A DNA stretch of 63,097 nucleotides from Azohydromonas lata NBRC 102462 (GCF_001571085.1 NZ_BCTC01000032.1:1-63097), one strand, 5' to 3'; shown: positions 24,937 through 35,887, counted from the first letter of the stretch. Program-made: numbers and translations. Notes: a model not told the origin generated them from the sequence alone.

Positions 24937-25287
24937 ATGACCTCACCCAGCTTCGCCCGCTTGCCTGAGCCGCCGTACTACGCGGTGATCTTTTCCTCGC
25001 TGCGCACCGGCGGCGACCACGGCTACGAGGCCATGGCGCAACGCATGGTGGAGCTGGGCGCGGCGCAGCCGGGTTTCCTGGGCATTGAAAGCGCGCGCGG
25101 CGACGACGGCCTGGGCATCACCGTCTCCTACTGGCGCGATCTGGAGTCCATCGCCGCCTGGCGCCGCCACGCCGAGCACGAGGTAGCGCGCGAGAGCGGC
25201 CGCAGCGACTGGTACGCCGCCTACGAGCTGCGCGTGGCCCGCGTGGAGCGCGCCTACGGCTGGACGGCCACGCCGCTCAAGGGCTGA
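24937..25287 (+). CDS. Antibiotic-biosynthesis monooxygenase (ABM) domain protein
   Basis: A 116-residue single-domain dimeric alpha/beta-barrel protein: YYAVIFSSLRTGGDHGYEAM, VELGAAQPGFLGIESARGDD, GITVSYWRDLESIAAWRRHA and RSDWYAAYELRVARVERAYG match the ABM family closely. Members include haem-degrading and quinone monooxygenases, but this subgroup has no defined substrate. It ends 21 bases before the helicase start, so the two may be co-transcribed without evident functional reason. Confidence 0.88.
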   Translation: MTSPSFARLPEPPYYAVIFSSLRTGGDHGYEAMAQRMVELGAAQPGFLGIESARGDDGLGITVSYWRDLESIAAWRRHAEHEVARESGRSDWYAAYELRVARVERAYGWTATPLKG

Positions 25288-25308
25288 CGCGGCCCAACCG
25301 TCCGCGAC

Positions 25309-27762
25309 GTGCCCCGCGCCCAACGCGCCGCCACCGCCGCCCTGGCCGCCGCCGAGGCCTGGTTCGCCGAAAGGGGCTGGAAGCCCTTTGCCTTCCAGCG
25401 CGAGGTCTGGCGCGCCATGGCCGCGGGCGAAAGCGGCCTGCTCAACGCGACCACGGGCGCCGGCAAGACCTACGCCGTCTGGTTCGGGGCGCTGCAGCGG
25501 CGCACGGCCGCGCGCGGGCTGCAGGTGTTGTGGATCACGCCCATGCGCGCCCTGGCCAGCGACACGGCACGGGCGCTGGCACAGGTGCTGCCCGCCCTGG
25601 CGCCGGATTTCGCCCTGGGGCAGCGCACGGGCGACACCTCCAGCGCCGAGCGCGCCCGCCAGGACCGCCAGCGCCCCCAGGCGCTGGTGACCACGCCGGA
25701 ATCCCTGAGCCTGCTGCTCACGCGCGCCGACGCGCACGCGGAGTTGGGCGGCGTGCACACCGTGGTGGTGGACGAATGGCACGAGCTCATAGGGAGCAAG
25801 CGCGGCGTGCAGGTGCAACTGGCGCTGGCGCGGCTGCGGCGCTGGCAGCCCGCGCTGGCCACCTGGGGCCTGAGCGCCACGCTGGGCAACCTGGACGAGG
25901 CCATGGACACCCTGGTGGGCGCCGGCGGCGGACGCCTGGTGCGCGGCCGCGTGCCCAAGCGCCTGGTGCTGGACACGCTGCTGCCCGCCGGCGCCGCCCG
26001 CTACACCTGGCCCGGGCAGTTGGGCGCGCGCATGGTGGAGCCGGTGGTGCGCGAGATCGAGTCGGCCGCCACCTCGCTGGTCTTCACCAACGTGCGCTCG
26101 CAGGCCGAGGCCTGGTACCAGCGGCTGCTGGACGCGCGGCCGGACTGGGCCGGCCTCATCGCGCTGCACCACGGCTCGCTGGACCGCTCGCTGCGCGAGT
26201 GGGTGGAGCAGGGCCTCAAGGAGGGCAAGCTCAAGGCCGTGGTGGCCACCTCCTCGCTGGACCTGGGCGTGGACTTCTTGCCTGTGGAGCGCGTGCTGCA
26301 GATAGGCAGCCCCAAAGGGGTGGCGCGGCTGCTGCAGCGCGCGGGCCGTTCCGGCCACGCGCCGGGGCGCGCCAGCCGGGCCACGCTGGTGCCCACGCAG
26401 CTCTTTGAGCTGCTGGAGGCCGCCGCCCTGCGCCGCGCCGCGCTGGCCGGCGACATCGAGTCGCGCCGCAGCCCGGATCAACCCATGGACGTGCTGGTGC
26501 AGCACCTGGTGACGGTGGCGCTGGGCGGCGGCTTCGACGCCGAACCGCAGGCCGACGGCACTTGGGCCGCGCCTGCGATGTACGAGGAGGTGCGCAGCGC
26601 CCCGGCTTATCGGGAGCTCAAGCGCGAGGCATTCGATTGGGCGCTGGCCTTCGCCGGGCAAGGCGGGGCGAGCCTGGCTGCCTACCCGCAATACCACCGG
26701 CTGCAGGTTGTGGACGGGAAATTCCGCGTGACGGACCGCGGCATTGCGCACCGGCACCGGCTGCAGGTGGGCACCATCGTTTCCGAAACCACCATGCGGC
26801 TGCAGATGGTGGGCGGCGCCTCGCTGGGCACGGTGGACGAAAGTTTCATTTCACGCTTGGCGCCGGGCGACTGCTTCTGGTTTGGCGGGCGTTTGCTGGA
26901 ATTTGTGCGCGTGCGGGATTTGACGGCCTATGTCACCCGCGCCACCAGGAAATCCGGCCGCATGCCGGTTTGGTCCGGCACGCGCATGGCCTTGTCCGAC
27001 GAATTGGCCGGCGCCCTGCTCGAATTGATGCACGAGGCGGGGCAGGGTATTTACAAGGAACCGGAGCTGCGTGCCGCGCGGCCCATGCTGGAATTGCAGG
27101 CAACGGTTTCCCGCTTGCCGGGTGCGGGCGAATTGCTGGTGGAGCGCCACAAATCGCGCGAAGGTTTTCACTTGTGGCTGTACCCCTTCGCGGGCGGGCC
27201 CGTGCATTTGGGGCTGGCGGGGCTGCTGGCCTGGCGGCTGGCGCAGCTTCAAGCCAACACCTTTTCGCTGGCGGTGAACGACCACGGGCTGGAATTGCTC
27301 AGCGCGCTGCCGGTGGACATTGCGCCGCTGCTGGACGGATCGGCATTCGCCTGCGACCGCCTGGAGGCGGATTTATTGGCCAGCCTGGACGCGCGGCAAC
27401 TGGCGCAGCGGCGCTTCCGGGAAATTGCCCGCGTGGCGGGGCTGGTGTTTGGCGGCTATCCCGGCGCGGCCAAGAGCGCGCGCCAACTGCAGGCCTCCAG
27501 CGGGCTGTTTTTCGACGTGTTCCGGCAATACGACCCGGACAATCTCCTGCTCGCCCAGGCGAAAAACGAAGCGCTGGCGCAGGAGCTGGAAATCAATCGC
27601 CTGCGCCGGACGCTGCAGCGCTTGTCCACGCAGCGCGTGGTGCTGGTGGATTTACAGGAGCCCAGCCCCTTTGCCGTGCCGCTGATGGTGGAGCGCTGGC
27701 GCGAACAACTCAGCACGGAAAAGCTGGGGGAGCGGCTGGCGCGGATCGTGGGGGAGGTTTGA
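25309..27762 (+). CDS. DEXH-box helicase of ligase-associated (Lhr-like) type
   Basis: An 817-residue helicase: Walker A ATTGAGKT at 47-54, Walker B with DEWH at 155-158, GLSATLGN, a second RecA domain with VVATSSLDLGVDFLPVERV and motif VI QRAGRSGHAPGRAS, then winged-helix and Lhr-type C-terminal domains (DCFWFGGRLLEFVRVRDLTA, MPVWSGTRMALSDELAGALL). Length and DEWH motif fit the ligase-associated DNA-damage-response DEXH helicases, which normally sit near an ATP-dependent ligase and an MBL exonuclease; neither is in this window. The start is a GTG with no clear ribosome site. From about 26600 on, codon choice shifts to more TTG, ATT and TTT. Confidence 0.92.
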   Translation: MPRAQRAATAALAAAEAWFAERGWKPFAFQREVWRAMAAGESGLLNATTGAGKTYAVWFGALQRRTAARGLQVLWITPMRALASDTARALAQVLPALAPDFALGQRTGDTSSAERARQDRQRPQALVTTPESLSLLLTRADAHAELGGVHTVVVDEWHELIGSKRGVQVQLALARLRRWQPALATWGLSATLGNLDEAMDTLVGAGGGRLVRGRVPKRLVLDTLLPAGAARYTWPGQLGARMVEPVVREIESAATSLVFTNVRSQAEAWYQRLLDARPDWAGLIALHHGSLDRSLREWVEQGLKEGKLKAVVATSSLDLGVDFLPVERVLQIGSPKGVARLLQRAGRSGHAPGRASRATLVPTQLFELLEAAALRRAALAGDIESRRSPDQPMDVLVQHLVTVALGGGFDAEPQADGTWAAPAMYEEVRSAPAYRELKREAFDWALAFAGQGGASLAAYPQYHRLQVVDGKFRVTDRGIAHRHRLQVGTIVSETTMRLQMVGGASLGTVDESFISRLAPGDCFWFGGRLLEFVRVRDLTAYVTRATRKSGRMPVWSGTRMALSDELAGALLELMHEAGQGIYKEPELRAARPMLELQATVSRLPGAGELLVERHKSREGFHLWLYPFAGGPVHLGLAGLLAWRLAQLQANTFSLAVNDHGLELLSALPVDIAPLLDGSAFACDRLEADLLASLDARQLAQRRFREIARVAGLVFGGYPGAAKSARQLQASSGLFFDVFRQYDPDNLLLAQAKNEALAQELEINRLRRTLQRLSTQRVVLVDLQEPSPFAVPLMVERWREQLSTEKLGERLARIVGEV

Positions 27763-27804
27763 TGGCGAATGTGGTATTTCGAACATGCCGGCAGGCCACG
27801 TTTC

Positions 27805-28746
27805 TCAAACCTCTTCTGCCGTCACCGCCTGTGTATTTTCTGCGGGCATGGGGGTCGTGGATGGAACGGCGCCATTGAAATCCACCGCCGCCTCATACCC
27901 CACCAAGGCCACATGCCCCCCGCTGTCGTTGTCCACCGTGCGCACGACGTCTTCGCAGTGGCCCAGAAACTCGGTGAAATTCTGGAAGCCCAGCAAAACC
28001 TCGTCGAACACGGGCAGCAGCCGCTTGAGGCTGTGTTTGAGCGTGGCCTTGGGCACGTAATTCACGCCGCGGCGCTCCACCAGTTGGCGCAGGGCGCGGT
28101 GCAGGGCGTCGCGCGCTTCCTCGAAACTCAGGCTGCCGCCTTCCACCTGGGGCGCGGGCAAAATCAGCACCAGCGGCGGCGGCTCGGCGGCAGCCGTCTG
28201 AACAGGGATCGGCGGCTCCATGGTCCGGGTTGGGGCCAGGTGCTGGTAAAACTTGAAATCGTTGCAGGACGATATCCAGAAGCGGTTGCTCAAACCCTCC
28301 ACGCCTATGCCGGCCACGAACCGGCCGGTTTGCTTGATGCGCTGCGACAGGGCAATGAAATCGCTGTCCGATGAAACCACCACCACGTGGCTGATGTGAG
28401 TATGGGTATAAACGTCCGACAGTGCGTCCACCGTCAACCGGATGTCCGCGCTGTTCTTCATGCCCTGGCCGCGCGGGAAAATCTGAATCAGATCTATGCC
28501 GGCCTGGTTCAAGTCTTCACGGTATTTTGAAAACCACTGCCAGTTGCCGTAGGCCCGATTGATGATGATGTCGCCGAAAGACGATGCATAATCGAGAATG
28601 GGCTTGATGTTGATCAGCGGCGGCTGAATGGTGAATCTGTTTTCTCGGTAGGCATTTTCGCCATAGGCCAGGTTGGCCAGAATGGCGTGCAGATTTTCGA
28701 AATCCCAGTAGATTGCCACTTTGGGGGCATCGCCTTGGCGTGTCAT
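27805..28746 (-). CDS. NYN-domain nuclease with C-terminal LOTUS/OST-HTH domain
   Basis: A 313-residue protein. The N-terminal NYN (PIN-like) domain spans about 8-165: YWDFENLHAIL, the basic/acidic IFPRGQGMKNSADIRLTVDA and VVVVSSDSDFIALSQRIKQT carry the clustered Asp residues of a metal-dependent RNase. A Pro-rich linker (about 175-205) leads to an OST-HTH/LOTUS RNA-binding domain (RALRQLVERRGVNYVPKATL). It probably cleaves or binds RNA; a cellular role is not known. It converges on the helicase gene (42 bases between stops). GC is lower than in neighbours: 35 of 60 bases at 28321-28380 and 32 of 60 at 28681-28740. Confidence 0.9.
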   Translation of the reverse strand: MTRQGDAPKVAIYWDFENLHAILANLAYGENAYRENRFTIQPPLINIKPILDYASSFGDIIINRAYGNWQWFSKYREDLNQAGIDLIQIFPRGQGMKNSADIRLTVDALSDVYTHTHISHVVVVSSDSDFIALSQRIKQTGRFVAGIGVEGLSNRFWISSCNDFKFYQHLAPTRTMEPPIPVQTAAAEPPPLVLILPAPQVEGGSLSFEEARDALHRALRQLVERRGVNYVPKATLKHSLKRLLPVFDEVLLGFQNFTEFLGHCEDVVRTVDNDSGGHVALVGYEAAVDFNGAVPSTTPMPAENTQAVTAEEV

Positions 28747-28906
28747 GATTTTTCTTGAATTTATGCGAAGAACCGTGCCAATGATATTTTCGGCACATGG
28801 CAACATGCAGTTTAGCCCAAGCATGAAAAATTCACGGAAGAAAAATCAAAGCCGACATCGCTCCAGGGCCGGCGTGGCGGCCACGGCGGGCGGGGCAGGG
28901 GCCGCC

Positions 28907-29044
28907 TCAGTGCCGGGGGCGCAGTACCTGTTCCACCTGGGTATTGACCTGGCTCAATATGTCTCCAACCACGTCGGCGCAGACCGAGGCGGTGTTGTAG
29001 GCCACTGAAAACCAAATGGACAAACCCAGCAGCAAGTGCTTCAT
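28907..29044 (-). CDS. Possible small membrane or exported peptide
   Basis: A 45-codon frame, MKHLLLGLSIWFSVAYNTAS followed by VCADVVGDILSQVNTQVEQV and LRPRH. The N-terminus looks like a signal peptide or single membrane segment and the rest like an amphipathic helix. It starts 32 bases beyond a minus-strand terminator and 160 bases upstream of the NYN start. No good ribosome site; the call rests on composition only. Confidence 0.3.
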   Translation of the reverse strand: MKHLLLGLSIWFSVAYNTASVCADVVGDILSQVNTQVEQVLRPRH

Positions 29045-29703
29045 GACCGTCGGCCCTGCAGTGGGCCAGTAATTGGCAAATAAAACGGCGCCAGAGGCGC
29101 CGTTTGACTTAGGGTTGGACTGTCCTGCTTGGAATGGCATCCGTGAAGCGCCAGGACGGAAAGCCCTGAGAATTGTCGAAAATACCGGCGCCTGGAGGGA
29201 GTTGCCGTTACGACATGCGCGGATGCCGGCCCCGAGCGGGCGCGGTCTACCGTGATGAAAATACCGATCGAACTGCAGAAGGCTGATAAGGCCTTAATTC
29301 ATTGGGGAAGGGGATTTCACGATCGGCAAATCCTTGGGAGCTGTATCGCCTGACATCGTCTGGGAGCCTCCTTTCTTTTGGTGGACCTGTCACGTCAGCG
29401 GCCTGGAGAGGAGTTTGGCGCTGCCGTGCATGTATTTAAGCGTTATCTCGGCCAGGGCTGTAATGGGGTTGAATCGTGATTCCGGCAGCGGTGTGCACTT
29501 GTTGGCACAAGACAGGTCTTTGCAACCTGCAGGGACGGCAAGCTTGTTGCGGATCAAGCCTGCCAAGCCATCATGACGTGCACGTCCATGCGCCTGCGCG
29601 GCGGCCCGCGCGCACGTACGTGGTACGAACACCAGCCACGCAAACGCCGCCTGCGTGCCGGCTCCGGGACCGGCCGCGCGCCGCATCACCGCAACCCTTC
29701 GCC
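29045..29703. other. 659-base lower-GC gap without a recognised gene
   Basis: No open frame here looks real. GC is low for this genome (30 of 60 bases at 29281-29340). It contains a minus-strand intrinsic terminator at 29076-29105, which has no obvious gene to terminate, and the short palindrome ATAAGGCCTTAAT near 29286. A noncoding RNA on the minus strand is possible; the upstream region of the hybrid kinase is at the right end. Confidence 0.45.
29076..29105 (-). terminator. Intrinsic terminator reading leftwards
   Basis: AAACGGCGCC-TCT-GGCGCCGTTT stem (29083-29105) followed on the minus strand by TTTTATTTGC. A 10-base perfect stem and a U-rich tail make it a strong terminator for minus-strand transcripts coming from the right, where no gene is recognised. 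Confidence 0.75.
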
Positions 29704-31635
<1,932 letters not shown>

Positions 31636-31720
31636 ATCGGGATAGGCGCCGTGCGCCCCGGTTTGCGGAATATTGCCGTTGAAACGGTGCTCAGCGAATA
31701 TTCAAGAAATCTTTGAATTA

Positions 31721-31748
31721 AAAACAAAACCTGCGCACTAGGCGCAGG
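31721..31748 (-). terminator. Intrinsic terminator of GH19-like gene
   Basis: CCTGCGC-CTAGT-GCGCAGG stem (31730-31748) followed on the minus strand by TTTTGTTTT. It lies 50 bases after the minus-strand stop at 31798 and 86 bases after the plus-strand kinase stop, so it may serve both genes. Confidence 0.85.
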
Positions 31749-31797
31749 CTTCAGTATTTAAAAAATATCAAGAAAAACAATCATTATTCAATCCCGG

Positions 31798-32691
31798 TCA
31801 CTGCCCCCCGCGCGTCACCGCCAGGCGCATTTCGATCTGCGCGCGCGTGAGCGGCCCGGCGATGCCGTCCACGTCCAGCCCGGCCACGGCCTGGAACTCC
31901 CGCACCGCGCGCCGCGTGGCCGGCCCGTAGCGGCCGTCCACCTCCAGGCGCGGGTCGGCGCCCAGGTCGTTGAGGGCGGTTTGAAGCTGGCGCACCTGCT
32001 CGTCGGCATCGGCCGCGGCCCAAGCCTCGGACGGGGCCGCCGGGTCCTTGAACAGCGGCCAGAGCTTGTCGAACCAGAGCTGGCGGTCCTCGAACCCGTT
32101 GAAGCCGCCATTGATGCGCCGCGTGATGCCGCGCAGGTCGTTGCGGTCGGCCAGCGCGTTGAGCCCGCCCTCGCTCCACTCCTGCAGCGCGGGCTTCAAG
32201 GCGTGCTCAGGCGCCGTCACCAGATCCGGGTGGCTCTCGAAATCCACCCCGCAGGCATTGCCCAGGCGGCGGTGATGGAGCCGGCCGGTCGTCTGCAGCA
32301 CGCCGTTGCCGCGAAACTTGAAGCCGTCGCCCGGCTGCAGGTTGCCCAGCTCGCGCGACTTGCGCGCATTGCCCAGCCCGTAGACGCGCTCGGCAATCTC
32401 CTCGGGGTGGCCGGCCAGGCGCTGCGCCTCGTCGCGCGTAAGGGCCGCCGAGTGGCGGTTGACGCCAAAAATCTCGAACAGCCGCGACGCTGAGCCGTAA
32501 TTCATGTTCTCCCGCAGCACCGTGAAGCCGCCCGTCTCGTGCAGCGCCTGGGCCAGGAAATGCGCCATGCGCAAGCCGGTGGTGATGCCGTGCCGCTCGA
32601 ACAGCGCGGCCCCGTCGCGCAAGGCCAGCAAATAGTTCTGTGCGGCACGCGGAGCGACGCGCTTGACGGCGTCCAAAGCATTGAGGGCCAT
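31798..32691 (-). CDS. GH19-like chitinase/endolysin with peptidoglycan-binding domain
   Basis: A 297-residue protein. The N-terminal two thirds is a GH19/putative chitinase domain (RMAHFLAQALHETGGFTVLR with candidate catalytic Glu52, ENMNYGSASRLFEIFGVNRH, GDGFKFRGNGVLQTTGRLHH, ITRRINGGFNGFEDRQLWFD). The last 75 residues are a PG_binding_1 domain (LQTALNDLGADPRLEVDGRY, VREFQAVAGLDVDGIAGPLT). It likely cuts peptidoglycan. There is no signal peptide, as in phage endolysins released by a holin, but no other phage gene is nearby. AGGAGGTTC precedes the ATG at 32691. Confidence 0.9.
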   Translation of the reverse strand: MALNALDAVKRVAPRAAQNYLLALRDGAALFERHGITTGLRMAHFLAQALHETGGFTVLRENMNYGSASRLFEIFGVNRHSAALTRDEAQRLAGHPEEIAERVYGLGNARKSRELGNLQPGDGFKFRGNGVLQTTGRLHHRRLGNACGVDFESHPDLVTAPEHALKPALQEWSEGGLNALADRNDLRGITRRINGGFNGFEDRQLWFDKLWPLFKDPAAPSEAWAAADADEQVRQLQTALNDLGADPRLEVDGRYGPATRRAVREFQAVAGLDVDGIAGPLTRAQIEMRLAVTRGGQ

Positions 32692-33210
32692 GGCCGAACC
32701 TCCTGGGTCCACAAAGATCAAATGCCCTGGTGAATTTGGAAAAACCAATGCGGGCACAAAAGCCTAGCAACCGCCCCGCGCTCAAACAATCGGGCTTTCC
32801 AGTTCTCGCGGCTGACCAAAGTCACTTGGTTTTCGGCTGCCTATATTCGCGGCGGCGGGTTTTGCTTTCCCGTCATGGATTAAGGCCGGTGTCCACAATG
32901 GCGCCATGAAAAGAAGATTGGATCGCGGCGCTTCAAACCGGTGCGGCCGGCGGCAAGGGCAGGGGCCGTGTGCGGGCCGCGGCTCGTTGTGCACCCCGGC
33001 GCGGACGCGCCGCACCCGCGCGACGGCCGTCGCCGCCGGGGGGGCTGCGATGCACACCGAAAAAGCGTTGCTTTTGCGCGCCGTCAACCGCAAACCCGCA
33101 TGGCCCCATACGGGGGAGTCAGGCATGCTTCTCGCTCGGGTCTGTATCCCGGAAGCGCGCCGCATGGGGATGGAGGGCGGCGGCGGACGGTGGTCCCGGA
33201 AGAAGCCTTC
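32692..33210. other. 519-base divergent gap
   Basis: Between the GH19-like gene (minus) and the Na/Pi symporter gene (plus). A 102-codon frame at 32906-33214 is rich in Arg and Gly with no family feature and overlaps the symporter start, so it is not accepted. The 270 bases before the symporter are unusually GC-rich and could form a structured leader; I could not match a known riboswitch. Confidence 0.45.
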
Positions 33211-34908
33211 ATGACAGAGCTGTTGAACCTGCTGGCCGCCATTGCCTTGCTGGTGTGGGGCACCTTCATCGTCCGCACGGGCGTGCTGCGGATGTTCGGC
33301 GAGGACCTGCGCCACGTGCTGGCGCGCAGCATGGGCTCGCGCCCTTCGGCGCTGGCCGCCGGGCTGGGCGTGACCATGCTGCTGCAGTCCAGCACCGCCA
33401 CCTGCATGCTCATGGCCTCCTTCGTGGGCCGGCAGCTCGTCCCGACCTCCGCGGCACTGGCCGTCATGCTGGGCGCCGACATGGGCTCCAGCCTCATGGC
33501 GGTGGTCTTCTCCTTCGACCTGTCCTGGCTGTCGCCGCTGCTGATCTTCGTCGGCGTGGTGATGTTCATCTCGCGCGAGAAGAGCGCCGTGGGCAAGTTC
33601 GGCCGCGTGCTCATCGGCCTTGGGCTGATCACGCTGGCGCTGCACCTCATCATGCAAAGCACGCACCCGCTGGTGGCCTCGCCCGTGGTGCGCACGCTGC
33701 TGACCTCGCTGCCGAAGGAGGTGGTGCCGCAACTGATCGTGGGCGCGCTGCTGGCGGTGATGTCGTATTCCAGCCTGGCCATCGTCCTGCTCACCGCCAC
33801 GCTGGCCGAGCAGGGCTTGCTGACACCCACCGTGGCGCTGGGCCTGGTGTTGGGCGCCAACCTGGGCAGCGGCGTGCTGGGCGTGCTCACCACGCTGCGC
33901 GGCTCGGTGGCCACGCGGCGGCTGCCCGTGGGCAATCTGCTGTGCAAGAGCGCGGGCTGCCTGGTGGCCATGCCGCTGTTGCCGCTGTTCCACGATTTGC
34001 TGCAGGACGCCGCGCCCACGGTGGCGCGCGAGGTGGTGCTCTTCCATCTGGGCTTCAACATGGCGCTGGCGGTGCTGCTGGTGGGCGCCACCACGCTGCT
34101 GGCCTCCTGGCTGGAGCGCTGGCTGGTGGAACCCCCCGCGCCGCTGGCCCCGGCCCGCCCGCAGCACCTGGACCCGATGGCGCTGGAAACGCCCTCGCTG
34201 GCCATCTCCTGCGCCGCGCGCGAGGCGCTGCACCAGGCCGACGTCGTGGAAACCATGCTGCGCGGCATAGAACCCGTGCTGCGCCACGACGACCTGGAAC
34301 TGTCGCAGCAACTGCGCAAGATGGACGACACGGTGGACGCCCTGTACTCGGCCATCAAGTTCTACCTGACGCAGATATCGCAGGAGGCGCTCTCGGAGCG
34401 CGAGGGCCGGCGCTGGACCGACATCGTCTCCTTCACCATCAACATGGAGCAGATAGGCGACATCATCGAGCGCGTGCTCCAGGACATCGAGGACAAGAAG
34501 ATCCGCAAGAAGCGCCGCTTCTCCGACGCCGGCATGGCCGAGATCGTGCACCTGCACCAGCGGCTGCTGCAGAACCTGCGTTTGGGCATGAGCGTGTTCC
34601 TGGACGGCAACGTGCACGACGCGCAAAAGCTGCTGGAAGAAAAGGCGCGCTTCCGCGCCCTGGAGCACGAGTACGCGGCCAGCCACATCGTCCGGCTGCA
34701 GACCAACACGCCCTACAGCGTGGAGACGAGCAGCCTGCACCTGGACCTGATCAGCGACTTGAAGCGCATCAACTCGCACATCTGCTCCATCGCCTACCCC
34801 ATCCTGGAGTCCGCCGGCGCCCTGGCCAACACGCGGCTGCGCACCGGCGCCCCCGTGGCCTCGGCCTCGGCCATGCCCAAGGTGCAGGACGCGCAGCGGC
34901 AGGGATAG
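33211..34908 (+). CDS. Na+/phosphate symporter family protein with PhoU-like domain
   Basis: A 565-residue protein. The N-terminal 320 residues hold about eight membrane segments in the inverted repeat of the Na/Pi cotransporter (NptA) family, with GVTMLLQSSTATCMLMASFV in the first half and the corresponding LLAVMSYSSLAIVLLTATLA in the second. Residues from about 350 on form a PhoU-like helical domain (RRWTDIVSFTINMEQIGDII, ERVLQDIEDKKIRKKRRFSD). It probably moves phosphate with sodium, in either direction, under PhoU-type control. GGAAGAAG precedes the ATG. Confidence 0.92.
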   Translation: MTELLNLLAAIALLVWGTFIVRTGVLRMFGEDLRHVLARSMGSRPSALAAGLGVTMLLQSSTATCMLMASFVGRQLVPTSAALAVMLGADMGSSLMAVVFSFDLSWLSPLLIFVGVVMFISREKSAVGKFGRVLIGLGLITLALHLIMQSTHPLVASPVVRTLLTSLPKEVVPQLIVGALLAVMSYSSLAIVLLTATLAEQGLLTPTVALGLVLGANLGSGVLGVLTTLRGSVATRRLPVGNLLCKSAGCLVAMPLLPLFHDLLQDAAPTVAREVVLFHLGFNMALAVLLVGATTLLASWLERWLVEPPAPLAPARPQHLDPMALETPSLAISCAAREALHQADVVETMLRGIEPVLRHDDLELSQQLRKMDDTVDALYSAIKFYLTQISQEALSEREGRRWTDIVSFTINMEQIGDIIERVLQDIEDKKIRKKRRFSDAGMAEIVHLHQRLLQNLRLGMSVFLDGNVHDAQKLLEEKARFRALEHEYAASHIVRLQTNTPYSVETSSLHLDLISDLKRINSHICSIAYPILESAGALANTRLRTGAPVASASAMPKVQDAQRQG

Positions 34909-34934
34909 GCCCGCGGCGGGCGGAAACGGGCAAG

Positions 34935-34954
34935 GGCGCGGGGTGGCCCGCGCC
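34935..34954. terminator. GC hairpin between convergent genes
   Basis: GGCGCGGG-GTGG-CCCGCGCC between the symporter stop (34908) and the arginase stop (34964). No T-run; a weak bidirectional terminator at best. Confidence 0.35.
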
Positions 34955-34963
34955 GTCAAGGCC

Positions 34964-35887
34964 TCAGCGTGGGGCGCGACGCACCAGCGTGCTCTTGCCG
35001 AACAGGCTCTGCACCATGTCCACCGCAACCTCGGCCGTGCGGTTGCGCACGTCCAGCGCGGGGTTGAGCTCCATGATGTCCAGCGAGGCCATGCGCCCCG
35101 TGTCGGCAATCATCTCCATGCAGAGCTGCGCCTCGCGGTAGGTCGGCCCGCCCATGACCGTGGTGCCCACGCCGGGCGCGAAGGACGGGTCGAGAAAGTC
35201 CACGTCGAAGCTCACGTGCAGGTGCGTGTTGGCGTCCAGCGTGGCCAGCGCCAGCTCCATGGTGTGGCGCATGCCCATCTCGTCGATGTAGCGCATGTCG
35301 AACACCTCCAGCCCCGCGTCGTGCAGCAACTGCTTCTCGCCCGCGTCCACGCTGCGTATGCCGATCTGCTTGACCCACTTGGGGCTCACCGAGGGCACGT
35401 GGCCGCCGATTTCCACCAGCGGCTGCGGGCCAAAGCCGCACAGGCACGCCACCGGCATGCCGTGGATGTTGCCGCTGGGCGTGATCTGGTCGGTGTTGAA
35501 GTCGGCATGCGCGTCCAGCCACAGCACGCGCAGCTTCTTGCCCGCCTCGCGGCAGTGCCGCGCCACGGCGCTGACCGAGCCCAGCCCAAGGCAGTGGTCG
35601 CCGCCGAGCAGGATGGGAAAGCGCCCGCCGCAGAGCTCGGCGTACACGGCCTCGTGCACCGCGCGGTTCCAGGCCAGCACCTCGTCGAAGTGGCGGTAGC
35701 CCTCCACCGGCGGCAGCCAGGGGTTGGCCGGGCCGGTGAGGTTGCCGCGGTCTTCCACCTGCAGGCCCATCTCGCCCAAGAGCGGCCCAATGCGCGCCAC
35801 GCGCAGTGCCTCCGGGCCCATGGAGGCGCCGCGGGCGCTGGCGCCCACGTCGGTGGGCGCGCCTATGAGGCTGACGTTGCGGATCAT
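34964..35887 (-). CDS. rocF: Arginase
   Basis: A 307-residue ureohydrolase. Manganese ligands are all present: His98 in GGDHC, Asp125, His127 and Asp129 in LDAHADFNT, Asp228 and Asp230 in SFDVDFLDP. SGNIHGMPVA and the start MIRNVSLIGAPTDVGASARG point to arginase rather than agmatinase. It splits arginine to ornithine and urea in the cytoplasm. AGAGGAG precedes the ATG. No ornithine-handling gene is adjacent. Confidence 0.94.
   Translation of the reverse strand: MIRNVSLIGAPTDVGASARGASMGPEALRVARIGPLLGEMGLQVEDRGNLTGPANPWLPPVEGYRHFDEVLAWNRAVHEAVYAELCGGRFPILLGGDHCLGLGSVSAVARHCREAGKKLRVLWLDAHADFNTDQITPSGNIHGMPVACLCGFGPQPLVEIGGHVPSVSPKWVKQIGIRSVDAGEKQLLHDAGLEVFDMRYIDEMGMRHTMELALATLDANTHLHVSFDVDFLDPSFAPGVGTTVMGGPTYREAQLCMEMIADTGRMASLDIMELNPALDVRNRTAEVAVDMVQSLFGKSTLVRRAPR

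Noticed and set aside
31798-32691. Prophage region suggested by the endolysin-like gene
   Set aside because: No integrase, capsid, tail, holin or attachment repeats nearby; only a single gene.
32906-33214. A 102-codon plus-strand ORF before the Na/Pi symporter
   Set aside because: Arg/Gly-rich, no family features, overlaps the symporter start which has a good ribosome site.
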